From: an uncultured Clostridia bacterium
GTDB lineage: Bacteria; Bacillota; Clostridia; Oscillospirales; Acutalibacteraceae
Length of the DNA: 57,328 nt
Reading direction: 5' to 3'
Assembly: GCA_947584595.1 (NCBI GenBank)
Contig: CANPWP010000011.1
Span: forward strand, 1 to 57,328
Position numbers and translations under genes: made by a program. Of this stretch, positions 48,617 to 57,328 are shown in pieces (positions within the stretch are counted from its first letter, which is position 1; each line of letters opens with the position of its first letter). The notes beneath the pieces were generated by a model. It made no database searches. It worked only from the letters and a program-made list of their open reading frames with translations, and had not been told where the DNA came from.

Positions 48617-48636
48617 AAATAAATAATCTTTAATAA

Positions 48637-49668
48637 TCAGCCTAATTCAGCAAAATATTTGATTGTTCTAACCATCTGGCTTGTATAGCTGTTTTCGTTA
48701 TCATACCAGGAAACAACCTGTACTTCATAAAGGTCGTCGGAAATCTTTGAAACCATTGTCTGAGTAGCGTCAAAGAGTGAACCGTAACGCATACCGATAA
48801 CGTCAGAAGAAACAATCTGATCTTCGTTATAACCAAATGACTCTGAAGCAGCAGCCTTCATAGCAGCGTTAATGCCTTCAACTGTTACATCTGTACCTTT
48901 AACAACAGCTGTAAGAATTGTTGTTGAACCTGTCGGAACAGGAACACGCTGTGCAGAACCGATAAGTTTGCCGTTAAGCTCAGGAATTACAAGACCGATA
49001 GCCTTAGCAGCACCTGTTGAGTTAGGAACAATGTTAGCAGCACCAGCTCTTGCTCTTCTTAAATCGCCCTTTCTGTGAGGACCGTCAAGAATCATCTGAT
49101 CACCTGTGTAAGCGTGGATCGTTGACATAATACCACTCTGGATTTCTGCATACTTGTTAAGAGTATCAGCCATAGGAGCGAGGCAGTTAGTTGTGCATGA
49201 TGCAGCAGAGATAATTGTATCTTCAGTTGTAAGAGTATTTTCGTTTACGCTGTAAACGATAGTTTTAAGGTCATTGCCTGCCGGAGCAGAAATAACAACT
49301 TTTTTAGCACCTGCGTCAATATGAGCCTGAGATTTAGCCTTTGATGTGTAGAAGCCTGTACATTCAAGAACTACATCTACGCCGAGTTCACCCCATGGGA
49401 GTTCAGCAGCGTTTGGTTTAGCATAAATTGTGATTTCTTTGCCGTCTACGATAATTGAGCTTTCGCCGGCTTCAACAGTATGAAGGTTTTCACCAATTTT
49501 ACCGCAGTAACCGCCTTGAGCAGTATCATATTTAAGAAGGTTAGCAAGCATTTTAGGATCTGTAAGATCGTTGATAGCTACTACTTCATAACCTTCTGCA
49601 CCAAACATTTGTCTGAATGCAAGACGACCGATACGGCCAAAACCGTTAATTGCAACTTTTACTGACAT
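48637..49668 (-). CDS. gapA: Glyceraldehyde-3-phosphate dehydrogenase
   Basis: Glycolytic enzyme that oxidises glyceraldehyde-3-phosphate to 1,3-bisphosphoglycerate with NAD. The 343 residues open with [13 protein letters not shown], contain the catalytic C158 in [12 protein letters not shown] and end with SWYDNENSY and [10 protein letters not shown]. The ATG follows AGGAGGAAT. No other glycolytic gene is adjacent; it is monocistronic between a long upstream region and a terminator. Confidence 0.98.
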   Translation of the reverse strand: MSVKVAINGFGRIGRLAFRQMFGAEGYEVVAINDLTDPKMLANLLKYDTAQGGYCGKIGENLHTVEAGESSIIVDGKEITIYAKPNAAELPWGELGVDVVLECTGFYTSKAKSQAHIDAGAKKVVISAPAGNDLKTIVYSVNENTLTTEDTIISAASCTTNCLAPMADTLNKYAEIQSGIMSTIHAYTGDQMILDGPHRKGDLRRARAGAANIVPNSTGAAKAIGLVIPELNGKLIGSAQRVPVPTGSTTILTAVVKGTDVTVEGINAAMKAAASESFGYNEDQIVSSDVIGMRYGSLFDATQTMVSKISDDLYEVQVVSWYDNENSYTSQMVRTIKYFAELG

Positions 49669-49887
49669 AAAAAAATTCCTCCTGTAAAATTAAGGTAATT
49701 ATATGATATTACATTTTTGTAGGGATTTCAAGGGCTTTGACAAAAAATTAACAAAAATTTTTCCATTTTAATAATTTACAATTAAAAAATGCCGTATAAA
49801 TAGAAAAATTTGTATAGAAAAATGTAAATATAATTACGTTTACTTTTAATTTATAATTATCATTTGTAATTTTTTGTTTAATTATTC

Positions 49888-49916
49888 TTGACAATAAAAT
49901 GCTTATAATATAAAAT
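49888..49916 (+). promoter_or_regulatory. Promoter upstream of the small RNA/attenuator
   Basis: TTGACA and TAAAAT separated by 17 bp; a second TATAAT overlaps just downstream. Confidence 0.6.
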
Positions 49917-49922
49917 ATAATA

Positions 49923-50002
49923 GTACCATAATAAAATGGTGCAGAGTGGGTTTGCTTATTGTTTGCCGATAAAAAATAAGCATATCTCATTCTTATTTTT
50001 TA
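49923..50002 (+). ncRNA. Candidate small RNA or attenuator ending in an intrinsic terminator
   Basis: About 80 nt from the promoter to a T-run. AGAGTGGG pairs with CTCATTCT (including G-U pairs) and, inside, TGCTTATT pairs with AATAAGCA around a 14-16-nt loop with GTTTGCCGAT; TTATTTTTTAA follows directly. A small ACCAT/ATGGT hairpin precedes it. It could be an independent RNA or a premature terminator in the rny leader. Confidence 0.5.
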
Positions 50003-50063
50003 ATCAGACTCGTTAAGAGCCGTTATTAATAGATATTTTTATAAACCTTCTTTATTTTGTTTT

Positions 50064-50116
50064 GTCCGTTTAGTGCAGATAAAAACAATATAACTTTATT
50101 TCTGCCTCGGGCGGAC
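50064..50116 (+). other. Two-part hairpin upstream of rny
   Basis: GTCCG/CGGAC closes an outer stem; GCAGATAAA/TTTATTTCTGC forms an inner stem, with an internal loop of TTTAGT opposite CTCGGG. No T-run follows. It may be a leader structure or an RNase site. Confidence 0.4.
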
Positions 50117-50246
50117 TTACATATATACTATATATAATGAATAAAATATTTTTGGGAAAAGTGAATATCTTAAATTAACGGCACCAGTGAGTTGATTTTG
50201 ATCGTATTTAAACTTTAGAAAACATCAAATCAAGGAGGTGTCACGT

Positions 50247-51800
50247 ATGCAGCTTTGGCTGAGTATAGTATTAATTGCAGCAGCGTTGCTGATAGGTGCG
50301 GCAGCAGGTATTGCAGTTGGTATTGTTTACAGAAAAAGTGTTGCAGAAAAAGAAATCGGCAGTGCCGAGCAGGAAGCAAACAGAATTGTTTCCGAGGCTA
50401 TAAAAACTGCTGAGGCTAAGAAAAAAGAGGCACTCTTAGAGGGTAAGGACGAGCTCCACCGTCTGAGAAATGAAAACGACAAAGAAATTGCTGAAAGAAG
50501 AAAAGAAGTTCAGCGACAGGAAAGAAGAATCCAGCAGAAGGAAGAAACTCTTGACAAGAAAATTGACAATCTTGAGGCAAAGGATGAACTTGTAAACAAA
50601 AAGCTAAAAGATGTTGAAAGTAAACTTGAAGAAATTGAGCAGATCAAGAAAAGCGAGTTTGAAATGCTTGAAAGGATTTCGGGTTATACTGCCGAGCAGG
50701 CTAAGAATTATCTGCTTGAACAGTTAGAACAGCAATTGACTCATGAAAAAGCTGTTAAAATTATGGATTACGAACAACAGCTCAGAGATGAGTCTGACAA
50801 GCTCGCAAGAAATATTATTTCTTTATCAATTCAAAGGCTTGCCTCAGATTACGTAACGGAAGCTGCGGTATCAGTTGTGCCGCTGCCTAACGAAGAAATG
50901 AAAGGCAGAATTATCGGCCGAGAAGGCAGAAACATCAGAGCGATTGAAACAATTACAGGCGTTAACATTATTATTGACGACACACCTGAGGCAATTACTC
51001 TATCAAGCTTTGAACCGGTAAGAAGAGAGGTTGCAAGGATCGCCCTTGAAAAACTTATTACAGACGGAAGGATCCACCCTGCAAGAATTGAAGAAATGGT
51101 TGATAAGGCCCGCAGAGAGGTTGACGCAACAATTAAACAAGAGGGCGAAAGAGCGGTTATGGAAGTCGGCATAAACGGTATTCACCCTGAACTTATAAAA
51201 CTTATAGGAAAATTAAAATATCGTACCAGCTATGGTCAGAATGTATTGAGCCATTCTGTAGAGGTTGCATATCTTTCGGGAATTATGGCTTCTGAGCTGG
51301 GTCTTGACCCTACAGTTGCAAAGCGTGCTGGTTTATTGCATGATATCGGTAAGGCATTAGACCACGAAATGGAAGGAACTCATATTGAGCTGGGCGTAAA
51401 TGTTGCAAGAAAGTATAAAGAAAGCGATGCAGTAATTCACGCTATACACGCTCACCACGGCGATGTTGAGGCTAAAACTGTTGTTGCCTGTATTGTTCAG
51501 GCAGCAGACGCTATTTCAGCGGCTCGTCCGGGTGCAAGAAGAGAAAATCTCGAAAACTACATTAAAAGGCTTCAAAAACTTGAAGAAGTCGCATCATCAT
51601 TTGAAGGTGTTGAGCGTTCATTTGCCATTCAGGCAGGACGTGAGGTCAGAATTATGGTTAAGCCTGAAATTGTAGATGATGAAAGAATGATACCGCTGGC
51701 AAGAGAAATCTGTAAAAAGATTGAAGAAGAGCTTGAATATCCGGGTCAGATCAAGGTTAATATTATAAGAGAAAAACGTGCAGTAGAATTTGCAAAATAA
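50247..51800 (+). CDS. rny: Ribonuclease Y
   Basis: Membrane-anchored endoribonuclease that starts mRNA decay in Firmicutes. The 517 residues comprise an N-terminal membrane helix (about 4-27), a long charged coiled coil (30-190), a KH domain ([15 protein letters not shown], about 210-270) and an HD domain with [11 protein letters not shown] use the ATG 8 nt after AGGAGG; the GTG three codons earlier overlaps the ribosome site. Mobile-element debris begins 5 bp after the stop. Confidence 0.97.
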   Translation: MQLWLSIVLIAAALLIGAAAGIAVGIVYRKSVAEKEIGSAEQEANRIVSEAIKTAEAKKKEALLEGKDELHRLRNENDKEIAERRKEVQRQERRIQQKEETLDKKIDNLEAKDELVNKKLKDVESKLEEIEQIKKSEFEMLERISGYTAEQAKNYLLEQLEQQLTHEKAVKIMDYEQQLRDESDKLARNIISLSIQRLASDYVTEAAVSVVPLPNEEMKGRIIGREGRNIRAIETITGVNIIIDDTPEAITLSSFEPVRREVARIALEKLITDGRIHPARIEEMVDKARREVDATIKQEGERAVMEVGINGIHPELIKLIGKLKYRTSYGQNVLSHSVEVAYLSGIMASELGLDPTVAKRAGLLHDIGKALDHEMEGTHIELGVNVARKYKESDAVIHAIHAHHGDVEAKTVVACIVQAADAISAARPGARRENLENYIKRLQKLEEVASSFEGVERSFAIQAGREVRIMVKPEIVDDERMIPLAREICKKIEEELEYPGQIKVNIIREKRAVEFAK

Positions 51801-51805
51801 AAAGG

Positions 51806-51873
51806 TTCTATGTCAATAGTTAGGGTAAATCTGAAAAAGAAAAGAATAAATGAACAAGCGATGGCATGAACCG
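51806..51873 (-). mobile_element. ISL3 right-end remnant
   Basis: GGTTCTATGTCAATAGTTAG and the following GGGTAAATCTGAAAAAG are the reverse complement of the right end of the ISL3 element at 30497-31944, with a few differences; similarity continues weakly to AAGCGATGGCATGAA. The rest of that element is gone, replaced by the IS3 element. Confidence 0.7.
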
Positions 51874-51905
51874 CTCCAGTAAAAGTAGACAATAGAAAAA
51901 ACGGG

Positions 51906-51938
51906 CCTCCTATGGTAGAATAGAAATACCATAGGAGG
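51906..51938 (+). promoter_or_regulatory. Hairpin hiding the orfA ribosome site
   Basis: CCTCCTATGGTA pairs perfectly with TACCATAGGAGG around a 9-nt loop. The right arm contains the GGAGG of orfA, so transcripts entering from outside would have it sequestered, a known protective device of IS elements. Confidence 0.6.
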
Positions 51939-51946
51939 TAATTTTT

Positions 51947-52281
51947 ATGAGTAGAAAATATAGGCAAATAAGTGAATACGAGACAGAAATAATCAAAATG
52001 TTTAACGAGGGAATAACATTAAAAGAAATCGGAAACAAATTGGGATTCACCTATAAGGAAATGAGGGATTTTAAATACCGATAAAATAAAAGACAAAGAA
52101 TGATTGAAGCAGGGAAGAAAATTAACCGCAAAAGGACGATCGTGTAAAAAAGAGAAAGAAGCCGCCATATATTCAAAATCTTGATAAACTTGCCCAAATG
52201 AGATATGTAATGGTAAGTCGAGAAAGATACATAAAAAGGTTGAAATGAAGAATGAATTGCTGCGGGATTTCTCTCGCTCAC
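51947..52281 (+). pseudogene. IS3 orfA, inactivated by one stop codon and frameshifts
   Basis: The helix-turn-helix protein starts MSRKYRQISEYETEIIKMFN and reads through GFTYKEMRDFKYR, where TAA (52080-52082) replaces the usual tyrosine before NKRQRMIEAG. Later pieces (LDKLAQMRYVMVSRERYIKR, then MKNELLRDF) are in other frames, so at least two small deletions also occurred. Without OrfA the normal OrfAB transposase cannot be made. Confidence 0.75.
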
Positions 52282-53154
52282 AGTAAGGAAGTGAGACCAT
52301 TAGTAAAATATCAGGTAATATGCAAGCATAAGAACAAGTATTCAATATCAGAAATGTGTAAATTCTTTAAAGTATCAAGAAGTGGATATTATGCCTATCT
52401 GAATAGAAAAGATATTCCTGACAGAGATTTACCACTTGCCGAAAAGATAAAAGAATGTCAAGCCGATAATCATAGAATATACGGATATCGTAGAGTACAT
52501 ATATGGTTTGAAAGAGAAGGAATACATAGAAATCCCAAAACTGTTCTTAGGATAATGCAGAAATACAATTTGTTGTCAGCAGTTCGCAGAAAGAGATTCA
52601 AGTATGTTTCAGAACATCTGCATAAATATCCTAATATACTTAACCGAGAATTTACTGCTGACAGACCTAATCAAAAACGGGTTACGGATATATCATACAT
52701 ACAAACACAGAAAGGTAACTGTTATCTATCGGTAATCAGAGACCTTTACGATAATAGTATTGTCTCATACAAATTATCAATGAATATGACTTTTAAGCTT
52801 GTGCTTGACACAATTAAGCTTGCAATGAGAAAAGAAAATGTCACTGCAGGGCTACAACTCCACAGTGACCAAGGTGAACAATATGTTTCTCATGAATATT
52901 ATACGCTAACACAATTTTACGGTATAAAGCAATCAATGTCAAGACGTGGAAATCCTTATGATAATGCTTTAGCTGAAAATTTCTTCTCAATTCTCAAAAC
53001 AGAATGTATCAACAGGGTTAAACTTAAAACATATGAGCAGGCGAACCTGATCATAGACGACTACATCAATTTCTACAATAACTATGGAATCCAAACTAAA
53101 ACAAAACTGACACCCCTTAAAAAAAAATGTCAGTATATAGCCCGGTGTTCATAA
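52252..53154 (+). CDS. IS3-family transposase OrfB
   Basis: The catalytic half of an IS3 transposase: an N-terminal HTH_21-like region (about 60-110, NHRIYGYRRVHIWFEREGI) and an rve integrase core with the DDE residues in VTDISYI, LHSDQGEQY and NALAENFFSILKTE. The frame is open for 300 codons, beginning in the region where OrfA normally frameshifts into OrfB. The extreme C-terminus after KLTPL departs from the family, perhaps by a frameshift in the A-run. Probably non-functional because orfA is broken. Confidence 0.85.
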   Translation: MNCCGISLAHSKEVRPLVKYQVICKHKNKYSISEMCKFFKVSRSGYYAYLNRKDIPDRDLPLAEKIKECQADNHRIYGYRRVHIWFEREGIHRNPKTVLRIMQKYNLLSAVRRKRFKYVSEHLHKYPNILNREFTADRPNQKRVTDISYIQTQKGNCYLSVIRDLYDNSIVSYKLSMNMTFKLVLDTIKLAMRKENVTAGLQLHSDQGEQYVSHEYYTLTQFYGIKQSMSRRGNPYDNALAENFFSILKTECINRVKLKTYEQANLIIDDYINFYNNYGIQTKTKLTPLKKKCQYIARCS

Positions 53155-53212
53155 GGCAGTATTAAATGTAGACGGTGGCGCAACCCCGAAGATAGGGGCT
53201 GCTCCGCTTGTT

Positions 53213-54934
53213 TTATGCGGAAAGCTGCCACAGGATCTGCGGATTTTCCTGCGCCGTCTTTGCAAGGCGTAAAAGCTCCTGTTCTTCTTCCTTGCGAAAG
53301 AACCCGATAGCGGTGAAGGTGATGTCCATTTTCACGCAGTTATGGGAATGTTTTTTCTCCGGACTGTGAACTTCAATGCGTTTTATGACCTTATTCACGA
53401 TTTCAAGCGTCAGTTCTTTTATCTCTAAAAACTCCGCAAGCCCCTGATACAGCAGCTTGTAATCGACGGTTTCCTTGCTTGCTTCACTGAGTTCTTGTTC
53501 CGCCTGCGTAATTGCAGCTTCAAGTTCTTTCTGCTCTCTTTCGTATTCGCCCGCCATTCGGGTATAGCGGTTGTCATCCAGCTTTCCGAGTACGTTGTCC
53601 TCGTAAATACGGGAGAACAGCTTGTCTATCTCGGATATCCTTTTCTTTGCAGAGTCTATGCTCTGACGAAGCTACGACTCCTTCTTTCGGCGTATATCGC
53701 CCTGACGGTATTGGCGAATGATTTGAAATACCGAGCCGTATGTTTTCACGAAATCCGCAAGTGCCGATACTTCATCGTAAACAATCTGCTGTAATACCAC
53801 GTCACGGATAAAGTGAATGGAGCAGTTTCCTCTGCCGTTCTTGTAATTGGCGCATCGAAAGAATTCCTGATTGCGTTTCAGTGACTTTGAAGCGCAGAAG
53901 TGAAGCTTCGCCCCGCAGTCGGCGCAGAAAACAAGCCCTGAAAAGAGACTCGTTCTGCCCGTTTTCGTATTGCGTCGTTTGCCGTCTCTGAGCTCCTGTA
54001 CTCTAAGCCACACCCTTTCCTCAATAATTGCCTCCTGCGTATTCGGAATAATCTGGTATTCCTCTTTCGGCTTTTCAATCACCTTGTGCACCTTGTAGCT
54101 AACCGTGGAAGATTTGCCGTTGACCGTGCAGCCGGTGTATTGGCGGTTGTCTAAAATGCCCGTTACCGTACTGCTGTTCCAGCCGTAAATATCTGCCGAA
54201 ACCGGATTGCTCGTCTTTTTCCCGACCGAGTGAAAATATGTCGTCGGCGTTAAAACCTTTTCCGCTTCCAACTGTTTGGCAATCTGTAACGGTCCCTTTC
54301 CACCGAGAAACAGGGCGTAGATTTTTCGCACGACCTCTGCCGCCGGTTCGTCGATGATCCACTGCTCTCTGTCGCTTTCCGACTTCTTGTATCCGTAGGC
54401 GACGGTCGAAGCAACGCGCTTTCCCTGCGACGCTTTCAGTTCGTTGACGGCTCGGATTTTCTTTGAGGTTTGGGCGGCGTACCATTCGTTGAAAATACTG
54501 TAAAACGGCAAGATTTCCATTCCGTCTCCGGTGGAAGAGTTGATATTCTCCTGTATGGCAATAAAGGTAATGCCCAAAGACGGATAAACCACCTGTGTAA
54601 GTCTGCCCATCTCCACCTGCTCACGCCCGAAGCGGGAGACGTCCTTTACGATAATCGTTCCGATCTCTCCACGCTCCGCCATCGCCTGCATACGCCTGAA
54701 ATCCGGTCGGTCAAAGGTCGTTCCGCTGACGCCGTCGTCCACAAAAAATTCGGGGTGCAGATACCCGTGCTGCTTTGCGTACGCAAGCAATATCTGTTTT
54801 TGATTGGTAATGGAATTTGACTCGTCGGCTTTCTTTACGCCGTTTTTGTCCTCTTTGATATCGTCCACCGAAAGGCGGCAGTACAGGGCTGTGATTTTCT
54901 CTTTTTGCTGCCCGTTCTGATTTGTTATTGTCAT
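53213..54934 (-). pseudogene. Large serine recombinase with an in-frame TAG
   Basis: Serine recombinases of this size excise and integrate mobile elements. The frame of 573 codons contains the resolvase domain (catalytic S22 in YCRLSVDD), the recombinase domain, a zinc ribbon (CADCGAKLHF with CANYKNGRGNC), a coiled coil and a C-terminal DUF4368-like end (KKHSHNCVKMDITFTAIGFF). TAG at codon 421 (53672-53674) interrupts it just after the zinc ribbon, in the coiled coil; CAG would restore glutamine. The ATG follows AAAGGAGCG. The truncated product keeps the catalytic domain but probably not full function. Confidence 0.85.
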
Positions 54935-55021
54935 TGTAAATGATCGCTCCTTTCCGACAACCGGGCATTGCAAGACCCATTCAGCATACTCACAATGCCC
55001 GACCCTGTCCAATGTGTGAAG

Positions 55022-55213
55022 TCAAAGGATGTTCGCTTCTTTCAACAAATCCATAAACTGCTGCAATATCGTTTCGGTTCCGCTGTCGTTAAAATGGGTA
55101 TAGACCTCGTAATAGGTACTGCCTATTTTGGTGACGGTGACGGATTCGGTATCTGTGGGAAAAAGCGGAGAGGAAACCGGCATATTGTTTTTCATCTCAA
55201 TGATTTTCTCCAT
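55022..55213 (-). CDS. TnpW-like transposon-encoded small protein
   Basis: A 63-residue protein with the block VTVTKIGSTYYEVYTHFNDS in the middle and a C-terminal helix (ILQQFMDLLKEA). This pattern and its place directly before a TnpX-like serine recombinase match the TnpW family. Molecular role unknown. It starts 2 nt after the ParB-like gene ends, so the two are translated together. Confidence 0.7.
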   Translation of the reverse strand: MEKIIEMKNNMPVSSPLFPTDTESVTVTKIGSTYYEVYTHFNDSGTETILQQFMDLLKEANIL

Positions 55214-55215
55214 AC

Positions 55216-56088
55216 TCAGCGCTCCTCTCTTTCTTTCGCCTTTCTCGCAAGCGTATGATTGCGATACTCGTTAAGCAGCTTGAAAATAGTTTCGATCATA
55301 TCCTTCGGCGTGTAATTTTTTGGAAAAAAGCCTCGTAAATCTTCCACCTTAAACCTGACCTGTTCCTTTTGATTGGCTTTTTCTTCGCTCATAATGGCAT
55401 AGACGGCGTCACGGCTCAGACGGCATTGCCTTGAAAGAGAACGAAGTCTCTGCGCCTGTGAAAGCGACGGAGTAGCCTGTGTGTATTCGATTTCGTCATA
55501 AAGCGCCTTCTGCTGGCTTTCTGTTAAGTAGGAAAGCTCCGAGGCGGGCGTTAAAGCGATGCGTCCTTCGTCCACCATCGCAAGCAGTTCGGAGATAAGG
55601 TGTGTTAAACGGATATATCTGTGAAGCGTTTCTTTCCCGATACCAAAGCTTTTGGCAATCTGCTCGTCGCTTCTGAACTTCGTATCACGTTGGGACGAAG
55701 TTAAATCGGTACGCTGCCCCTGCTTTTTAACCGCTTCAAGTTTCATCTTGTAGGCAAACGCCTTTTCGCTTGGCAGTATGTTATCTCTGTGCAGGTTTGC
55801 GTCAGCCATTGCGATTGCTGCCTGTTCGTCGGTCAAATTCCTTACAATGACCGGCACGTTTTTAATGCCCAATTCCTTGCACGCCTCCATTCTTCTGTGA
55901 CCGCTGATAATTTCGTATTTACCCGCCGGAAAAGAAGGTCGGACAATAAGTGGTTCTATCGTGCCCTGTGATTTGATGCTTTCAAGCAGCTGTTCTTTTT
56001 CCTCTCCGTCCCTTAACTGAAACGGGTGGTCTTTGAACGGGACTAATAATTCCGTGCTTACATATTCGATTGTTTCTTTATCTTTCAT
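55216..56088 (-). CDS. ParB/RepB-family partition protein
   Basis: The 290 residues begin with a ParB N-terminal CTPase-like domain (about 8-95: IEPLIVRP, YEIISGHRRMEACKELG, NLHRDNILPSEKA) followed by an HTH region (about 135-165, SDEQIAKSFGIGKETLHRYI). In conjugative elements such proteins act in maintenance or as regulators; no ParA is adjacent. The ATG follows AAAGGAAAATCC. The C-terminus is basic. Confidence 0.88.
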   Translation of the reverse strand: MKDKETIEYVSTELLVPFKDHPFQLRDGEEKEQLLESIKSQGTIEPLIVRPSFPAGKYEIISGHRRMEACKELGIKNVPVIVRNLTDEQAAIAMADANLHRDNILPSEKAFAYKMKLEAVKKQGQRTDLTSSQRDTKFRSDEQIAKSFGIGKETLHRYIRLTHLISELLAMVDEGRIALTPASELSYLTESQQKALYDEIEYTQATPSLSQAQRLRSLSRQCRLSRDAVYAIMSEEKANQKEQVRFKVEDLRGFFPKNYTPKDMIETIFKLLNEYRNHTLARKAKEREER

Positions 56089-56206
56089 ATGGATTTTCCT
56101 TTCTTTTAAGAGATTGATATATATTTTTTCGGCAAGTAAAATATCTTGCTCTTTTGTTCTTAATAGCTTCCGTTTTTGGGACTGTAAGAGATCCGAAAAA
56201 CGGAAT

Positions 56207-56545
56207 TCAGAATTTCTTGACGTAGATGATGTTCGGTTTCCCTTGCCCCTGCCTTTTGCGAAGGATTAAGTCTGCCGCCTCCAACTCGGAGAAGAGACGG
56301 CAGATTTTTTCGTGTCCGAAGCGTAAAAGCTCCTGCGCCTGCTTTACGGTAAAGTATTGATAGGCCCTGCCGTATTTGTCCGTCCACCCGTTTTTAACGG
56401 ATAGGTGCATACGGTCGAGTAGCAGTCCGTAGAGCATTTTGGCATCGGTGGAGACAGAGCGGTATTTCTCGTCTGTAAACAACGCTTTCGGGACTTTGTA
56501 AAAAACGTAGGTTTCGGCTTCAAGAGCTGTAAAAAATTTATTCAA
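56207..56545 (-). CDS. RepA N-terminal-domain replication initiator, short form
   Basis: The 112 residues are a RepA_N-type winged-helix domain: YVFYKVPKALFTDEKYRSVS, DAKMLYGLLLDRM and FTVKQAQELLRFGHEKICRL. The start is TTG preceded by AAAGGAGG; an ATG far upstream has no ribosome site. Plasmid initiators carry a second domain after this one, absent here, so the protein ends at the DNA-binding domain. It belongs to the element's maintenance module. Confidence 0.8.
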   Translation of the reverse strand: MNKFFTALEAETYVFYKVPKALFTDEKYRSVSTDAKMLYGLLLDRMHLSVKNGWTDKYGRAYQYFTVKQAQELLRFGHEKICRLFSELEAADLILRKRQGQGKPNIIYVKKF

Positions 56546-56670
56546 CGGATCGCCTCCTTTCTGATTTTCTGTCACGCTTTTATCCTGCATTTTCGAGGGA
56601 TAAGGTATTGCTGTATTGCTGACCTTGTTTTCGACTTGTAAAAGCCTTGTAACAAGCCGTATTCGGCACG

Positions 56671-57122
56671 TTAAAAGCGTGACGGCGAGGCGCGTTTTCT
56701 GCGTTGTCGCTCCGCAGCTTTTATGCGCCTTTGCTTCTCGGCGCATTTGGGGCAATATCTTTGGTTCTTCGCTCTTGGCAAGAAATACGAAGCGCAGAGG
56801 ACGCATCGTTTGCCTTTTGCGGCATTGATGATCTCTGCATACAGTTCTTTATCCGCAGGCAATACGGCGTTCTTGAATAGTTGCAGTAGATACCGTATCT
56901 GCCGATAAGCTGGACGCAGCTGTGGAGTTCGCCGTCATCGAGTAACAGGCAGTTTCCGTCGTCGCAGTTACAGCAAAGCCGACGGATAAGGGCGTTTACA
57001 CATTTGCTCTGTTTAAGCGTGATTTTAAGTACCACAGGCGCATCTCCTTCCATAATTTCTTTCAGTGCCGTTTTGCCCGACTGCGTTTTTGTATACCTGC
57101 TCTTCGTCGTCGCAAGCTCCAT
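56671..57122 (-). pseudogene. Cysteine-rich VLP protein, frameshifted
   Basis: The family is recognised by NALIRRLCCNCDDGNCLLLDDGE-type and AVLPADKELYAEI blocks and a final zinc-ribbon (CVLCASYFLPRA, CPKCAEKQ). The first block is in one frame and the second in another: a single missing base near 56876, after GIYCN, separates them. The basic C-terminus QRRKRASP is intact. A better ribosome site with ATG lies near 57158 but in a different frame from the first block, so a second deletion near 57145 is possible. Function of the family is unknown. Confidence 0.7.
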
Positions 57123-57178
57123 ATCGTTCGTTTCCGTGTAGGCACGAAAAGCTCACTCATTTCGCTGCTCCTCCTCTC

Positions 57179-57206
57179 CCCAAAAAGTCTTTCGACTTTT
57201 CGGGGG
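57179..57206 (-). other. Hairpin upstream of the VLP pseudogene
   Basis: CCCCAAAAAGTC pairs with GACTTTTCGGGG (one mismatch) around TTTC. No strong T-run on either side; it may terminate the preceding gene of the element, which is now lost. Confidence 0.4.
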
Positions 57207-57258
57207 CTCCGCAATCAGCGGCGTCGCTTTACTCCTATCATCGCAAAGTCATGGATGT

Positions 57259-57328
57259 ATACTAAAAAAGTAGACAAGTGTGATAAAATAAAGGACAAGG
57301 AAAGGAAGGATAAAAATGAGTAGCAAAA
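57259..57328 (+). mobile_element. Left end of a second IS3-family element
   Basis: ACTAAAAAAGTAGACAAG resembles the left end of the element at 51878. It is followed by AAGGAAGGA and an ATG. The element continues beyond the window. Confidence 0.7.
57316..57328 (+). CDS. Start of IS3 orfA, cut by the window end
   Basis: Only M-S-S-K is visible after the ribosome site GGAAGGA; the first element's orfA begins M-S-R-K-Y. The identification rests on the shared left end and this start. Confidence 0.5.

Larger units (their letters stand above)
49669..50246. other. 577-bp divergent intergenic region with two structured elements
   Basis: Between gapA and rny. It holds AT-rich upstream DNA of gapA, a plus-strand promoter and small hairpin transcript candidate (49888-50002) and a second hairpin (50064-50116) in the rny upstream region. 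Confidence 0.6.
51878..53160 (+). mobile_element. IS3-family (IS150-like) element, degenerate
   Basis: A left end with AGTAAAAGTAGACAA, a decayed orfA and a near-complete orfB. No matching right end is visible before the G+C-richer element begins. A second left end of the same type occurs at 57259. Confidence 0.75.
53165..57255 (-). mobile_element. Fragment of an integrative/conjugative-type element
   Basis: The DNA becomes visibly richer in G+C. Gene order is Cys-rich VLP, RepA-N, ParB, TnpW and a large serine recombinase, all on the minus strand, the arrangement of one end of Firmicutes conjugative and mobilisable transposons using TnpX-like recombinases. No conjugation genes are in view. 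The element is bordered by a degenerate IS3 on the left and cut by another IS3 left end on the right. Its exact ends are not determined. Confidence 0.7.

Noticed and set aside
49748..49990. Minus-strand reading frame of 80 codons upstream of gapA
   Set aside because: Composition (Phe, Ile, Tyr, Asn, Lys) is that of translated AT-rich DNA, there is no ribosome site, and it overlaps a plus-strand promoter and hairpin.
53155..53175. Right inverted repeat of the IS3 element at ATGTAGACGG
   Set aside because: The GTAGAC is in the same orientation as at the left end, not inverted, so it cannot be the matching right end.

Overview
The window reads as chromosomal DNA of a low-G+C, anaerobic, spore-forming Clostridia bacterium of the Ruminococcaceae type. 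Evidence is the AT-rich DNA with consensus sigma-A promoters and strong AGGAGG ribosome sites, a SpoVAC sporulation protein, a Trp T-box, a class B sortase, a fermentative gene set (L-lactate dehydrogenase, PduL phosphotransacylase, flavodiiron protein) and a cell-surface protein with cohesin-like modules plus a separate dockerin protein. An N-terminal region resembling starch-binding modules and a GH13 enzyme suggest an amylosome builder like Ruminococcus bromii; this is inference, no species marker was tested.

Layout: 1-5000 str operon (rpsL, rpsG, fusA, tuf). 5000-14000 MecA-like adaptor, GH13 enzyme, dockerin protein, T-box/aminotransferase/trpS, a DHHW protein and a Nudix protein. 14000-21400 rpoBC on the minus strand, not joined to the str operon. 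21800-27600 spoVAC, then an operon nifS-like/thiI/sortase/MoaB-like, then a small helical protein. 28000-30100 hemolysin III, pduL, family 4 UDG. 30100-32000 nested palindromic repeats and a dead ISL3 element. 32000-36700 scaffoldin-like surface protein, galE, cyclophilin, small K+ channel. 36750-37310 two IS remnants. 37300-41300 rpsO-pnp, an XRE regulator, tRNA-Thr, a Nif11-like peptide. 41500-44150 MBOAT/DHHW O-acetylation pair. 44400-51800 ldh, flavodiiron protein, zinc-ribbon membrane protein, GNAT, gapA, rny. 51800-57328 a pile of mobile remnants: ISL3 end, degenerate IS3 element, a G+C-richer conjugative-element fragment (serine recombinase, TnpW, ParB, RepA-N, Cys-rich VLP) and the left end of a second IS3 element.

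The less expected material lies between genes. A roughly 100-bp element begins at or next to the stop codons of four genes and ends at a hairpin, and a reverse copy sits in the rpsL leader, where its RNA would pair with one copy over 16 nt. Three further intergenic loci have a promoter-like site followed by a structured segment and a hairpin (around 21.5, 47.5 and 49.9 kb) and are candidate small RNAs. The sortase carries a cytosolic MoaB/CinA-like domain whose likely paralogue is the next gene. Several mobile-element genes are killed by single in-frame stop codons.
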